From NCBI RefSeq assembly GCF_022647505.1, contig NZ_CP071409.1, forward strand, positions 248,001-312,000: a stretch of DNA of 64,000 nucleotides. The letters are read 5' to 3'. The notes under the pieces were generated by a model. It was not told the DNA's origin. It did not search any database and saw only the letters and a list, made by a program, of their open reading frames with translations. Positions 1-9,432 of this stretch are shown one piece after another; the first letter of the stretch is position 1, and each line of letters begins with the position of its first letter. The position numbers and the translations under genes were made by a program. Source of the stretch: [Pantoea] beijingensis. Its GTDB lineage: Bacteria > Pseudomonadota > Gammaproteobacteria > Enterobacterales > Enterobacteriaceae.

Positions 1-70
1 AGCGCTGAATATCACACAACGGATATATAGACCTCTCGGGCGGGAGTGCGCAACCCCGCCTGAATAGAAA

Positions 71-883
71 TCACGCCTGCAGCAGGGCAATGCTGTGATG
101 TATTTCGCGTTCGATATCGGCCTCATGCCACGTTTCCAGCGTTGAAGAGAAAGGCTCAAACGCATAAATGCCCCGATATCCCAGCATTTCCAGGCGCTGT
201 ACCTGTCCGATGCTGTCCAGTCTATCGTTCTTACTCAGCATAAGGCGCTGTTCATCGGCCAACATACCGGTTGGCCGGGGATCGATGACACCTGAAATAT
301 GTACTAGCCCGATATTATGGATATCGAGATCGCCAAACTCGTCTTCCGCTGCTTCGTATAAATAGTGATGGAAAGTATCCAGAACCAACCGGAAAGGCAA
401 CTGAGCAGCACGGATCAGGGCTTGCGCGCTTGCCATCGAACGCAGAGAACTGGTTGAGAAACCCAGCGGCTCTACCAGCCCCTGAATCCCCGACTCCTGA
501 AATAACGGAGCAAGGGTTTTTAGGGCCAGCAGCATATCTTCCGTTGCAATCGTGCTGCCATCATTGAGCGGACAGAGGACCAGCGCATTGGATCCTACGG
601 CTTTAGCCTCTTCCAGCAGCGCCGCCGTTCTCTGTAAGAGCGTATCGTTCAGCTGATTAAATGGATAAAGTGCATTAATGCTCACGATCTCCAGGTGATA
701 GCGTTCTGCCAGTCGCCGTACCCCTGCGTAGCTGAGGTTGTCTGTCACTTTTCCGCCGTGCATATCGTTACGTAGTTCGACTTTATTTAATCCTGCCCGA
801 TGAACCAGCTTGAAAAATGCCTCAATGGAGAGCGCAGGTGCAATTTTGCGGTTAATACAAAAACGGGTTAATTCGATAGTCAT
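71..883 (-). CDS. iolI: IolI-like inosose isomerase (sugar phosphate isomerase/epimerase TIM barrel)
   Basis: A xylose-isomerase-like TIM barrel of 270 residues that resembles Bacillus IolI, which interconverts 2-keto-myo-inositol and 1-keto-D-chiro-inositol. Probable metal ligands appear in family order: Glu in LVEPLGF, Asp in LVLDTFHH, His in LVHISG and Glu in YAFEPF. The frame is open two codons further to a TTG at 889, but the ATG at 883 gives the more natural start MTIELTRF; no strong Shine-Dalgarno is visible before either. It is divergent from iolA and belongs to the inositol cluster by position. The isomerase role is inferred from family resemblance; it could instead be another inosose- or sugar-acid-related isomerase. 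Confidence 0.75.
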   Translation of the reverse strand: MTIELTRFCINRKIAPALSIEAFFKLVHRAGLNKVELRNDMHGGKVTDNLSYAGVRRLAERYHLEIVSINALYPFNQLNDTLLQRTAALLEEAKAVGSNALVLCPLNDGSTIATEDMLLALKTLAPLFQESGIQGLVEPLGFSTSSLRSMASAQALIRAAQLPFRLVLDTFHHYLYEAAEDEFGDLDIHNIGLVHISGVIDPRPTGMLADEQRLMLSKNDRLDSIGQVQRLEMLGYRGIYAFEPFSSTLETWHEADIEREIHHSIALLQA

Positions 884-1330
884 ATCCAAGGGCCCGGTAA
901 AGAGAAAAGTATCAGATTGGTTATCGATTAAAGGAGCATTTATTTCATATTTAGTTAATTATGAAATTTAAATTTTTAGATGCAGTTCGCAAAAAAATGT
1001 TCCGGCGTTTGGTTTTACCCCTTTTATCAACGAACTGTACCCCTCAGTTCCCATGATGCATAAAAAGATGAATGAGGAAGGAAAAGGCTAAGTGCCGACG
1101 TAAAAAGGGAAATAATGTTTGAGGATCGCAAGTTAATAGTCATAAATCGTTGTCATCGATTTCTTTAAAAATGCGATCTATACCGCTAAAAATGAATCTT
1201 CCAAAGATAACTATTTGAAAAATTTATTTCAATATAATACGTTCAGAATATGCATTCAGATTTTGTCTGGCAGGCTGGTGTTGACGTGGTTAATAGCGTG
1301 CCGGAATCTCCCCATCAACGAGGCGACGAC
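884..1330. promoter_or_regulatory. iolI/iolA divergent control region
   Basis: A 447-bp A+T-rich gap between divergent iolI and iolA, with no supportable gene. An inverted repeat with 8-bp arms ATTTCATA (942-949) and TATGAAAT (960-967) lies near iolI. A TATAAT at 1233-1238 is a probable iolA -10 element with a poor -35. The palindrome TTGAAA-N6-TTTCAA (1215-1232) directly abuts it, which suits a repressor operator. That the operator binds the RpiR-type regulator encoded at 3887-4726 is inference. Confidence 0.5.
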
Positions 1331-2836
1331 ATGAATATCACTGGAAACTTTATTAGCGGTAAGACGACGCTAAGCGCCAGCAACGAAACCGTTCCAATCT
1401 ACGACCCTGCTACTGGCGCACCAGTCCGTGAATTGACGCAAAGCACGGCGGAAGAAGTCACACAAGCTATTGCGGTTGCCCATAACGCCTGGGATGGATG
1501 GTCCCGTACCTCGCCATTGCGGCGTGCACGTATCCTATTTAATTTTAAAAATCTGATGGAAGTGCATCGTGATGAACTGGCTGCACTGATTGTCAGTGAG
1601 CACGGAAAAGTCTGGTCGGATGCGCAGGGAGAGCTGACGCGTGGCCTGGAAGTGGTTGAGTTCGCCTGTGGTATTCCTCACCTGATTAAAGGCGAAAACT
1701 CAGCGGACGTCGCAACCGGTGTGGATAGCTATTCACTGATGCAGCCGCTAGGCGTAGTGACAGGGATTACCCCTTTTAACTTCCCGGCTATGGTCCCGCT
1801 GTGGATGTTCCCTATCGCGCTGGCCTGTGGCAATACTTTCGTACTAAAACCTCCGGCACTTGATCCTTCGGCTTCGGTACGCATGGCCGAGTTACTGGCT
1901 GAGGCTGGCCTGCCTGCGGGGGTGTTTAATGTGATCCATTGCGCCAATGAGGATGCAGAGCAGCTGTATACCGACCCGCGCGTTCAGGCTGTGAGTTTTG
2001 TTGGCTCATCAGGTGTGGCGGAGTATATCTACAAAACTGCCAGTGCACATGGCAAACGCGTTCAGGCATTTGGTGCCGCAAAAAACCATGCGATCGTGAT
2101 GCCGGATGCTGATTTAGACGCAACGGTAAACGCTATTATTGGTGGCGCTTTTGGTTCCGCAGGTGAGCGTTGCATGGCGCTGCCGGTCGTTGTTGCCGTT
2201 GGAGACGATACTGCTGATACGTTGATCGCAGCGCTGACGCCACGCATAAAAGCGTTACGCATAGGTCCGGGCATACAGCAAGGTGCCGACGAAAATGAAA
2301 TGGGCCCCGTTGTCTCTGCAGCACATCGACAAAAAGTGCTGAGTTATATCGATCGGGGCGAGCAGGAAGGTGCCACGCTGGTTGTCGATGGACGCCATGT
2401 TCAGGTAGCCGGTTACGACGAGGGCTACTACATCGGCGGTACGCTGTTTGATCACGTGACGTCCGATATGGTGATTTGGCGTGAAGAAATTTTTGGCCCC
2501 GTTTTAAGCATTATGCGTGCATCTGATTATGAGCAGGCATTGAAACTGGTCAACAGCCATGAGTTCGGCAACGGGAGCGCGATTTTTACCCGCAGTGGTC
2601 ACATCGGACGCGATTTTGTACGCGAAGTGCAGGCGGGAATGGTTGGGGTTAATGTTCCGGTGCCTGTACCGATGGCATTTCACAGTTTTGGCGGCTGGAA
2701 ACGCTCGGTATTTGGCGCGCTTAATGTGCATGGTCCGGATGGCGTTCGCTTTTATACCCGGATGAAAACGGCCACCGTGCGCTGGCCCTGTGGTCAACAA
2801 ACCGTGTCAGAATTCAGTATGCCAACGCTGGGGTAA
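1331..2836 (+). CDS. iolA: Methylmalonate/malonate-semialdehyde dehydrogenase, CoA-acylating
   Basis: An aldehyde dehydrogenase-fold enzyme of 501 residues, close to the usual 480-500 for MmsA/IolA. It converts malonate semialdehyde, the end product of inositol breakdown, to acetyl-CoA and CO2 using NAD+ and CoA. The catalytic cysteine is at about residue 281 in GERCMAL, with the nucleotide-binding FVGSS segment upstream. The open frame extends upstream to 1250, but the ATG at 1331 gives the family-like start MNITGNFISGK and follows a purine-rich AGGCGAC. It is followed by iolB about 100 bp downstream in the same direction, so the two are probably one operon. Confidence 0.92.
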   Translation: MNITGNFISGKTTLSASNETVPIYDPATGAPVRELTQSTAEEVTQAIAVAHNAWDGWSRTSPLRRARILFNFKNLMEVHRDELAALIVSEHGKVWSDAQGELTRGLEVVEFACGIPHLIKGENSADVATGVDSYSLMQPLGVVTGITPFNFPAMVPLWMFPIALACGNTFVLKPPALDPSASVRMAELLAEAGLPAGVFNVIHCANEDAEQLYTDPRVQAVSFVGSSGVAEYIYKTASAHGKRVQAFGAAKNHAIVMPDADLDATVNAIIGGAFGSAGERCMALPVVVAVGDDTADTLIAALTPRIKALRIGPGIQQGADENEMGPVVSAAHRQKVLSYIDRGEQEGATLVVDGRHVQVAGYDEGYYIGGTLFDHVTSDMVIWREEIFGPVLSIMRASDYEQALKLVNSHEFGNGSAIFTRSGHIGRDFVREVQAGMVGVNVPVPVPMAFHSFGGWKRSVFGALNVHGPDGVRFYTRMKTATVRWPCGQQTVSEFSMPTLG

Positions 2837-2938
2837 CGGGCGTAGCTAAAGTTATTTGGATGTTATCGGGCCGCGAAGCTGGATGATTGAGCCATCCTCG
2901 TGGCATTTCCGGAACGATGATGAAACAGGAGCAACCGC

Positions 2939-3757
2939 ATGTCATTACTATCCAAAATGAGCCCCCCGGATGAAAATGGACGAATCCAGCATATTACTCC
3001 GGAGAGTGCCGGATGGCGCTATGTTGGGTTTGACGCCTACCAGCTCAAAAAAGGACAAACGCTCCATCTCGAAAGCGGTAACAAAGAACTGTGCCTCGTG
3101 TTGGTGGCGGGTCTGGCTTCGATAAAAACGCGGGGGGCAGATTTTCCCGGTATCGGCAAGCGGATGTCGCCATTTGAGCGCACGCCTGCTTATTCTGTGT
3201 ATGTGCCCCACAGAGATTATGCTGAGGTTTACGCTGATTCCGATCTTGAACTGGCGGTCTGTAATGCGCCGGGTAAGGGGAATCTTCCTGCACGCCTGAT
3301 TTCACCCGCGGATGTGGGAGTGGAGTTTCGTGGTAAAGGGCGTAATAAGCGGCTGGTACATAATATTTTGCCGGATACTCAACCTGCAGACAGCCTGTTG
3401 GTCGTTGAAGTATATACCGATGAAGGCGATACAAGCTCTTACCCCAGTCATAAGCACGATCGTGAGGATGCAGAGGATGAAACCTATCTTGAAGAGACCT
3501 ACTATCACCGCTTTAATCCTGAACAGGGTTTTGCAATGCAACGGGTTTATACCGAAGACCGGGACCTTGACGAGTGTATGGCGGCCTATAATCATGATGT
3601 AGTTACCGTTCCCCGTGGCTACCATCCGGTGGCGACCCTGGCAGGCTACGACAATTACTATCTGAACGTGATGGCTGGGCCAGTACGATTATGGAAATTT
3701 AGCTGGGAAAAAGATCACGCCTGGGTTAACAGCGATCGGTATCCGCGTAAAAAATAG
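2939..3757 (+). CDS. iolB: 5-deoxy-glucuronate isomerase
   Basis: A KduI/IolB-family cupin isomerase of 272 residues, the usual length. It converts 5-deoxy-D-glucuronate to 2-deoxy-5-keto-D-gluconate (5-dehydro-2-deoxygluconate), the IolC substrate. Family hallmarks include the SYPSHKHD metal-binding segment, the acidic EDETYLEETYYHRF stretch and PRGYHPV near the C-terminus. The ATG is preceded by GGAG at good spacing. It lies downstream of iolA on the same strand and converges on the regulator gene. Confidence 0.95.
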   Translation: MSLLSKMSPPDENGRIQHITPESAGWRYVGFDAYQLKKGQTLHLESGNKELCLVLVAGLASIKTRGADFPGIGKRMSPFERTPAYSVYVPHRDYAEVYADSDLELAVCNAPGKGNLPARLISPADVGVEFRGKGRNKRLVHNILPDTQPADSLLVVEVYTDEGDTSSYPSHKHDREDAEDETYLEETYYHRFNPEQGFAMQRVYTEDRDLDECMAAYNHDVVTVPRGYHPVATLAGYDNYYLNVMAGPVRLWKFSWEKDHAWVNSDRYPRKK

Positions 3758-3841
3758 CGCCATTCACTACCGAAGGTTTGAGGATACTACGGTATTCAGG
3801 CGAGGCTGCCATTATGCTAAACGGTCCGTTTTCTCGACCAT

Positions 3842-3875
3842 TTTTTAGAATTTCACGATTTTTAGAATTTCACGA
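3842..3875. repeat. Perfect 17-bp tandem duplication
   Basis: A 17-bp unit (TTTTTAGAATTTCACGA) occurs twice head to tail at 3842-3858 and 3859-3875, in the gap between the convergent iolB and regulator genes. It lies outside coding sequence, just past the regulator's stop codon. It looks like a recent slippage duplication. Confidence 0.9.
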
Positions 3876-3886
3876 TATAGCGACGA

Positions 3887-4726
3887 TTATTTTTCAACGT
3901 TATGCAGTGCCAATGATACCGCCAGCGTTTGCGCCAGGCAGAGGGACGCAACCTGAGATCGGAAACCATCGACTTGTGCTTCACGTACCACAAAACAGAC
4001 ATCGCTAAAGGCAGCCAGCGGGCTCACCTGGCTGTCGGTGATCGCAATTTGATACGCACCACGTTTCGCACCCAACTCAACCAGTTCGACCGCTTCACGC
4101 GCGTAGGGTGAATAGCTAATGGCGATTACCACGTCTTTGGGTTTCACCATACTTAATTGTTCGGTAAACATGCCGCCTAACCCGTCGATCAGGAAGGCTC
4201 GCCGCTCCAGATGACGCAGTGCATAGGTGAGATAGGAGGCGACGCTAAATGAGCGGCGTAAACCAATGACGTAAATATTTTCCGCTTCACTGAGCAATTC
4301 CACCGCTTTATTTAAGTGGTCCGGATTAGTCTGCATTGCCAACTGCTGCAGCGCTTGAGAATTCACCATGGTGAACACATTGAGGATTTCAGCGGGGTTT
4401 TCCGGTGCCGCCGCTGCTTCGTCGGTAGCGGTCTGGCGAAACAGGCGGGCCCGCTCGGTGTAGTTGACCGTCTCTTCCATCAGGTGTTGGCGAAAAACCT
4501 GTTTCATTTCGTTGAAACCGCTAAAACCAAATGCATTAGAAAAGCGGATTAGGGTGGAAGGTGGTACATCAGCCTGCTGAGCGATAGACGCGACGGTGTC
4601 GAAAGCGATGCTATTACTGTTATCAAGAATGTAACGTGCTACCTGCTTGAGGCGCTTACTGAGGGTATCGTAACGACGGCGGATGTCGTCCTGTAATAAG
4701 GAAAGCTGCGTGGGATTATTGGTCAT
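3887..4726 (-). CDS. iolR: RpiR-family transcriptional regulator, probable inositol repressor
   Basis: A protein of 279 residues with an N-terminal RpiR-type helix-turn-helix (about residues 10-85, including AFDTVASIAQQADVPPSTLI) and a C-terminal SIS sugar-phosphate-binding domain (about 125-255, including IYVIGLRRS and DVVIAISYSPYAREAV). RpiR-type IolR proteins repress iol genes in other proteobacteria and are released by a phosphorylated inositol intermediate. Its position inside the iol cluster supports the same role here. It is encoded on the same strand as iolC, 219 bp downstream of it, and probably has its own promoter. Confidence 0.82.
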   Translation of the reverse strand: MTNNPTQLSLLQDDIRRRYDTLSKRLKQVARYILDNSNSIAFDTVASIAQQADVPPSTLIRFSNAFGFSGFNEMKQVFRQHLMEETVNYTERARLFRQTATDEAAAAPENPAEILNVFTMVNSQALQQLAMQTNPDHLNKAVELLSEAENIYVIGLRRSFSVASYLTYALRHLERRAFLIDGLGGMFTEQLSMVKPKDVVIAISYSPYAREAVELVELGAKRGAYQIAITDSQVSPLAAFSDVCFVVREAQVDGFRSQVASLCLAQTLAVSLALHNVEK

Positions 4727-4779
4727 TACATCGGCTCGCTAAAAATGAATGGCTTTGCGCTAGGTGCCATTCTACCAGA

Positions 4780-4795
4780 TGAACGGAAAATTTCA
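4780..4795. promoter_or_regulatory. Candidate autoregulatory operator upstream of the RpiR-type regulator
   Basis: TGAA-N8-TTCA palindrome about 54 bp upstream of the regulator start. The same half-sites and spacing occur at the iolA promoter (1216-1231). This is pattern matching only, and such a site can arise by chance in A+T-rich DNA. Confidence 0.35.
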
Positions 4796-4884
4796 TTTTA
4801 TTACGATAATTGCTGTCTTTATTTCATTGCAACATGAATTACTTCACACAATGTCCATCATGTCAGACGCCGCGAGGCCGGGCA

Positions 4885-4916
4885 GAAAAAGGCGACTATC
4901 GGGGAAGCATCGCCTT
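4885..4916 (-). terminator. Rho-independent terminator after iolC
   Basis: Read on the minus strand, AAGGCGA (4916-4910) pairs with TCGCCTT (4895-4889), and the latter runs into a T tract (TTTTT, 4889-4885). It lies about 30 bp past the iolC stop codon. It separates iolC from the downstream regulator gene. Confidence 0.7.
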
Positions 4917-4945
4917 ATGGGAGCGTCGGGAGTGAGAACGGCTTG

Positions 4946-6865
4946 TTATAGCGCTGAGCGCGCGGCCCGCCAGTAATCAATCAGCTTGAGATAGTTGTTT
5001 TTTACTTGTTCAACCAATGTTTCATCATCGAGTTCCCCCTGTAGCCAACGGCGCGAGGGCTGGCCAAAAATAGTCCTGCCCACAGCAAAGCCTTTGACCC
5101 ATGGTACTTTAGCGGCTGCGGTGAAACCGGCCTTTAGTTTCTCCTCCGGCGCATCAAGCCCTAACAGCAGAATTCCCCGGCAGTGTGGATCTTTATCCTC
5201 AATCAGACGGCTAATCGCGTGCCAGCTTTCCGGCGCCAGCGGGGGGAGCTTCCACCAGTCTGGCTGGATTCCCATACGGTAGAAATGACTAAGAATCTCA
5301 TGATAGTACCTCTCTTCATGGTCTGGATTATCCTCGGGCAGGATCACTTCCAGCAGCAGCTCATGGCCGGATTTATTGCAACCATGCCAGATATCGAGGA
5401 TCAACTCATCCTGTTGCGCACGCATTTCTATGCTGTCGTGTGGGTGGTAAAACACCAGGCACTTCACCACATGCTCTAGCGGCCAGTCGATCAGCTGTGA
5501 GCCGATATTGCCATGCTCAAGCCGCAGTGGACGCGAGCCAGGTAGTTCGATGGGACGGCCTATCCACCACCCTTTTCCGGTGATGGCATTAAGTGTTGAC
5601 TGACCGTAGGTTGTATCGGCCAGAATCCCGCTACAGTCATCAAGCCCTGCTTCGATGGCGGCCATTTCAGCCCCCAATAACAAAAGTTTTTTTAGCGTGG
5701 GAATGCGCGTTTCATCGGCATTGGCTTCGTGCGCCATTTCGGCCAACTGTCTGCGATGGTCAAAAGCGAAAACACAAAGCTCGCGCCATTGTCGCTTACG
5801 CGTGGTGACGCGGTGTAAATGGTTGAGATGAATATCACGATCTGGACGTTTCACCTCATTTTCACGGTTCAGGAAATCATCCAGCTCCTCTTTGGTCGGC
5901 ATGGCTGGTGCGCAGCCGTGGCGCGACACGACCAGAGCGCCACAGGCGTTGGCATACCGGCACGCCTGCTCCCATCCCTCATCATTGAGCCAACCGCGCA
6001 GCAGCCCGGACATAAATGCATCGCCCGCTCCCAACACATTGAGTACTTCCACACGTACGCCACTATGTAGTCGGGTTACTTCCCAGCCGTCGGGGATGTT
6101 GCCTTCAAACACTACGCAGCCCAGTGGCCCACGTTTACAAACCAGCGTTGCGTTGGTCGACTGGCGCACGTTTTTCAGCGCGGTTAAAGTATCGGTACTG
6201 CCACCAGCGATGTGAAATTCTTCTTCGGTGCCAACCACCAGATCGAAATAGTGCATCACTTCCTGCAGCTGTTGCGTGACGTGTTTCGATGCGATGAAGC
6301 GTGTTTCGCCATCGCCTAATGAGGTTAATCCCCATAAGACCGGACGATAATCGATATCTAACGCGGTACGCAGATTGTGGGATCTGGCAATCTTCAGGGC
6401 TTTTAATACTGCGGCACGCGTGTCTGGATGTGAAAGGTGAGTACCGGTGACGGCCACTGCGCGGGAAGAGGCAATATACTCCTCGCGAATATCTTCCGGC
6501 GTTAGTCCCATATCGGCGCAGTTATCACGGTAAAAAATCAGTGGAAAGGTATCCTGGTCTTTAATGCCGAGGATCACTAATCCAGTCAGGCGGGTGGTAT
6601 CGGTAATCAGGCTGGAGGTATCAACCCCAACGCGCTGCAGCTCTTCCCGTAAAAAACGGCCATTGTGCTCATCACCTACTCGTGCCAGCATCGCCGATTT
6701 GAGTCCCTGAATGGCGGTGCCATAGGCCACGTTGCCGGATGAACCGCCGAGATATTTGGAAAAAGAGCTCGTATCCTCCAGACGTGCACCGATCTGCTGC
6801 CCATAAAAATCTACGGCGATACGCCCAATACAAATCACATCAAGCGGCTTCTGTTGTGTACTCAT
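4946..6865 (-). CDS. iolC: Bifunctional 5-dehydro-2-deoxygluconokinase / DUF2090 aldolase (IolC-IolJ type fusion)
   Basis: A 639-residue fusion. The N-terminal half (about 1-330) is a PfkB carbohydrate kinase with the glycine-rich GGSSGNVAYG segment and the GAGDAFMSGLLRG signature carrying the catalytic Asp; it phosphorylates 2-deoxy-5-keto-gluconate. The C-terminal half (about 340-639) is a DUF2090 domain. In such fusions this domain is annotated as the aldolase that splits the phosphorylated product into dihydroxyacetone phosphate and malonate semialdehyde. No separate iolJ is present, which agrees. The start is the ATG at 6865, preceded by AAGGA; the frame stays open to 6991 but that extension looks unlike the family. 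It is divergent from iolD. Confidence 0.93.
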   Translation of the reverse strand: MSTQQKPLDVICIGRIAVDFYGQQIGARLEDTSSFSKYLGGSSGNVAYGTAIQGLKSAMLARVGDEHNGRFLREELQRVGVDTSSLITDTTRLTGLVILGIKDQDTFPLIFYRDNCADMGLTPEDIREEYIASSRAVAVTGTHLSHPDTRAAVLKALKIARSHNLRTALDIDYRPVLWGLTSLGDGETRFIASKHVTQQLQEVMHYFDLVVGTEEEFHIAGGSTDTLTALKNVRQSTNATLVCKRGPLGCVVFEGNIPDGWEVTRLHSGVRVEVLNVLGAGDAFMSGLLRGWLNDEGWEQACRYANACGALVVSRHGCAPAMPTKEELDDFLNRENEVKRPDRDIHLNHLHRVTTRKRQWRELCVFAFDHRRQLAEMAHEANADETRIPTLKKLLLLGAEMAAIEAGLDDCSGILADTTYGQSTLNAITGKGWWIGRPIELPGSRPLRLEHGNIGSQLIDWPLEHVVKCLVFYHPHDSIEMRAQQDELILDIWHGCNKSGHELLLEVILPEDNPDHEERYYHEILSHFYRMGIQPDWWKLPPLAPESWHAISRLIEDKDPHCRGILLLGLDAPEEKLKAGFTAAAKVPWVKGFAVGRTIFGQPSRRWLQGELDDETLVEQVKNNYLKLIDYWRAARSAL

Positions 6866-7412
6866 ACCTGTGATTTCCTTCTGTGATAAGCCGACGCCGC
6901 CGGGCGTTTTAAACGAGCTGTAGCGGCAGCATCTCTGACAATCCAGCCCAAATGTGATGAGAAGTATGAGGAATAAAAATTCCAACATCAATGTGAAATG
7001 AAATTATCACCCCAGAAGTGTGAGATAGATAAAACTCTTGTCATACCCCTAAGCTAGCTTGCTAAATCGTCTGCTTACCGTGTAAGGATAGCGCTACAGC
7101 AGGCAGGTGGTATAAAAAAGAGGCATGAAAGATGGAATGAAATTTTCTCTGATGGAGTAATCGAGACTCAGTGTTTCAGTTAAGCAGATGTGAAGATAGG
7201 GTTTCTGATCGTTTACAGCAGAATTTGATCTCTCTCGCAAAATGAAATGTTTTTTCTGTAATGATATTTTGTGGAAAAAATATTTGTTTATAATCGCCAC
7301 ACGTTTCACCTGTCAATCGATCCCACTGCTGTTTTCAGCTTCAGCATGTGGCCCTAATGCGAAAGGCGGCGTGCCTGTTTTCAGAGGTACCCTTTACATA
7401 AAGGATGATTAT
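6866..7412. promoter_or_regulatory. iolC/iolD divergent control region with operator-like palindromes
   Basis: A 547-bp gap with no supportable gene. It contains GGAA-N6-TTCC at 6970-6983, GGAA-N6-TTTC at 7134-7147 and GAAA-N6-TTCT at 7244-7257. GGAA-N6-TTCC is, as I recall, the site reported for the RpiR-type IolR of Sinorhizobium meliloti. The A+T-rich gap between two divergent iol transcripts is where a cluster repressor would act. Assignment to the regulator at 3887-4726 is inference. Confidence 0.5.
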
Positions 7413-9353
7413 ATGGGCAGCATCAGATTAACCACGGCACAGGCACTGGTCAGATTCCTGAATAATCAGTATCTGTTAGTGGATGGTGTGGAGACCCGGT
7501 TTGTTAACGGTATTTTCGCTATTTTTGGGCATGGCAATGTACTGGGACTCGGTCAGGCACTGGAGCAGGATAGTGGCGATCTGGTGGTGTATCAGGGACG
7601 TAATGAGCAAGGTATGGCCCATGCGGCTATTGGCTTTGCAAAACAGAAACTACGTCGTGAAATCATTGCCTGTACTTCTTCAGTAGGCCCCGGTGCGGCA
7701 AACATGATCACGGCTGCGGGAACCGCGACCGCAAACCGCATCCCTTTGCTGCTGCTACCCGGCGATGTATTTGCTACTCGCCAGCCTGATCCGGTATTAC
7801 AGCAGATAGAACAAAGCCACGATCTTAGTCTGAGTACTAACGATGCATTTCGCGCGGTCAGCAAATATTGGGATCGCATCAACCGCCCTGAGCAGCTTAT
7901 GAGCGCCTGCATTAACGCAATGCGTGTTTTAACCGATCCGGCCGAGACTGGCACGGTGACGCTGGCGCTGCCGCAGGATGTTCAGGGCGAAGCCTGGGAT
8001 TATCCCGACTATTTTTTCCAGAAACGTATACATCGCCTTGACCGCCGCCCAGTCTCTACGGCGCAACTTGATGAAGCACTTAAGCTGATTGCCCGCAAAC
8101 GTAAGCCGCTGATTATATGTGGTGGTGGAACGAAATACTCCGAAGCAGGTGAAGCGCTACGCCAGTTTGCTGAACAGTACGGTATCCCTTTTGCGGAAAC
8201 GCAGGCGGGTAAGGGAACGCTACTTTCCGATCATCCGCTTAACGTAGGCGGAGTGGGCGAAACAGGCTGTCTGGCCGCAAATTTGTTGGCGCAGGAGAGC
8301 GATCTGGTGATTGGCGTTGGCACCCGTTATAGCGATTTCACCACCTCATCGAAATGGATATTCCAGCATCCGGACGTGAGCTTCCTTAACATTAATGTCA
8401 GCCCGTTTGATGCCTGCAAACTGGATGGCGTTCAGCTGGTTGCCGATGCGCGTGAGGCCCTCACTGCGCTAAATGAACGCCTGGTAGAAACCGAATTTAC
8501 CAACGGCTGGGGGCAACAGATTGAACGGGCGAAGAGCCAATTGCATCATGAAATAGAACGCGTTTATAAGGTGGAATATAGCGCGACTGACTTCACGCCC
8601 GAGATTGCCGACCGCTGTGATAGTGCGGCACTGTTTGCAGAGTTTAATCGCCTGACTGACTCCTTTCTTACCCAAAGTAGCGTGCTGGGTATGCTCAATG
8701 ACAATCTGCCAAAAAATGCAGTGATTGTTGCCGCCGCAGGCAGCTTGCCGGGAGACCTACAGCGCGTCTGGCGCACCAAAGATTACAACAGTTACCACCT
8801 TGAATACGGCTACTCTTGCATGGGCTATGAGGTGGGCGCTTCGCTCGGCGTTAAGCTGGCTGAGCCTCACCGCGAAGTCTATACGCTGGTGGGCGACGGC
8901 GCATTTATGATGCTGCATTCGGAGTTGGTCACCTCCATTCAGGAGGGCGCTAAAATTAACGTGGTACTTTTCGATAACATGACCAATGGCTGTATCAACA
9001 ACCTGCAATTGGGGAATGGGAGCGAGAGTTTTGTTACCGAGTTTCGCTTCCGTAACGCCGAGAGCGGTCAGTTGGATGGTGGTTTTATACCAATTGATTT
9101 CGCCACGATAGCGGCAGGATATGGATGTAAAACGTATCGTGTCAACACGTTAAGCGAACTCAAACAGGCGCTGGCCGATGCGCGTATTCAGACCGTCTCA
9201 ACCCTTATTGACATTAAAGTTCTGCCTAAAACCATGGTGCATAACTATTTCAGTTGGTGGCATGTAGGCGCCGCGCGAGTTTCTCAATCAGAGCAGGTAG
9301 ATGCGGCAGCCAAAGCACAGGGCGAGCATCTGGATCAAGCCCGAAAGTATTAA
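7413..9353 (+). CDS. iolD: 3D-(3,5/4)-trihydroxycyclohexane-1,2-dione acylhydrolase
   Basis: A thiamine-diphosphate enzyme of 646 residues (Bacillus IolD is about 637). It opens the ring of trihydroxycyclohexanedione to give 5-deoxy-D-glucuronate. Domain order is N-terminal pyrimidine-binding ([14 protein letters not shown] with the Glu region), a central domain (about 220-360), and C-terminal pyrophosphate-binding with the motif running from GDGAFMM to FDNMTNGC. The chosen ATG at 7413 follows AAAGGAT. An in-frame extension back to 7242 is cysteine-rich, non-family-like and overlaps the control region, so it was dropped. iolG follows 79 bp later on the same strand. Confidence 0.94.
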   Translation: MGSIRLTTAQALVRFLNNQYLLVDGVETRFVNGIFAIFGHGNVLGLGQALEQDSGDLVVYQGRNEQGMAHAAIGFAKQKLRREIIACTSSVGPGAANMITAAGTATANRIPLLLLPGDVFATRQPDPVLQQIEQSHDLSLSTNDAFRAVSKYWDRINRPEQLMSACINAMRVLTDPAETGTVTLALPQDVQGEAWDYPDYFFQKRIHRLDRRPVSTAQLDEALKLIARKRKPLIICGGGTKYSEAGEALRQFAEQYGIPFAETQAGKGTLLSDHPLNVGGVGETGCLAANLLAQESDLVIGVGTRYSDFTTSSKWIFQHPDVSFLNINVSPFDACKLDGVQLVADAREALTALNERLVETEFTNGWGQQIERAKSQLHHEIERVYKVEYSATDFTPEIADRCDSAALFAEFNRLTDSFLTQSSVLGMLNDNLPKNAVIVAAAGSLPGDLQRVWRTKDYNSYHLEYGYSCMGYEVGASLGVKLAEPHREVYTLVGDGAFMMLHSELVTSIQEGAKINVVLFDNMTNGCINNLQLGNGSESFVTEFRFRNAESGQLDGGFIPIDFATIAAGYGCKTYRVNTLSELKQALADARIQTVSTLIDIKVLPKTMVHNYFSWWHVGAARVSQSEQVDAAAKAQGEHLDQARKY

Positions 9354-9432
9354 CAGTTTACGTTCTGAACAATCGCTGCCCCACATACTGGCGTGGCATC
9401 CCGTTCCTGTCCTGAAGATTACTGGAGGCGTT

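Noticed and set aside
1-70. GGCGGG/CCCGCC hairpin (about 38-60) as an iolI terminator
   Set aside because: A stem is possible, but no T tract follows on the minus strand and the left context is missing, so it is not listed as a feature.
7242-7412. In-frame 57-codon extension upstream of iolD
   Set aside because: Cysteine-rich and unlike IolD N-termini; it overlaps promoter-like DNA, and the ATG at 7413 has a good Shine-Dalgarno.
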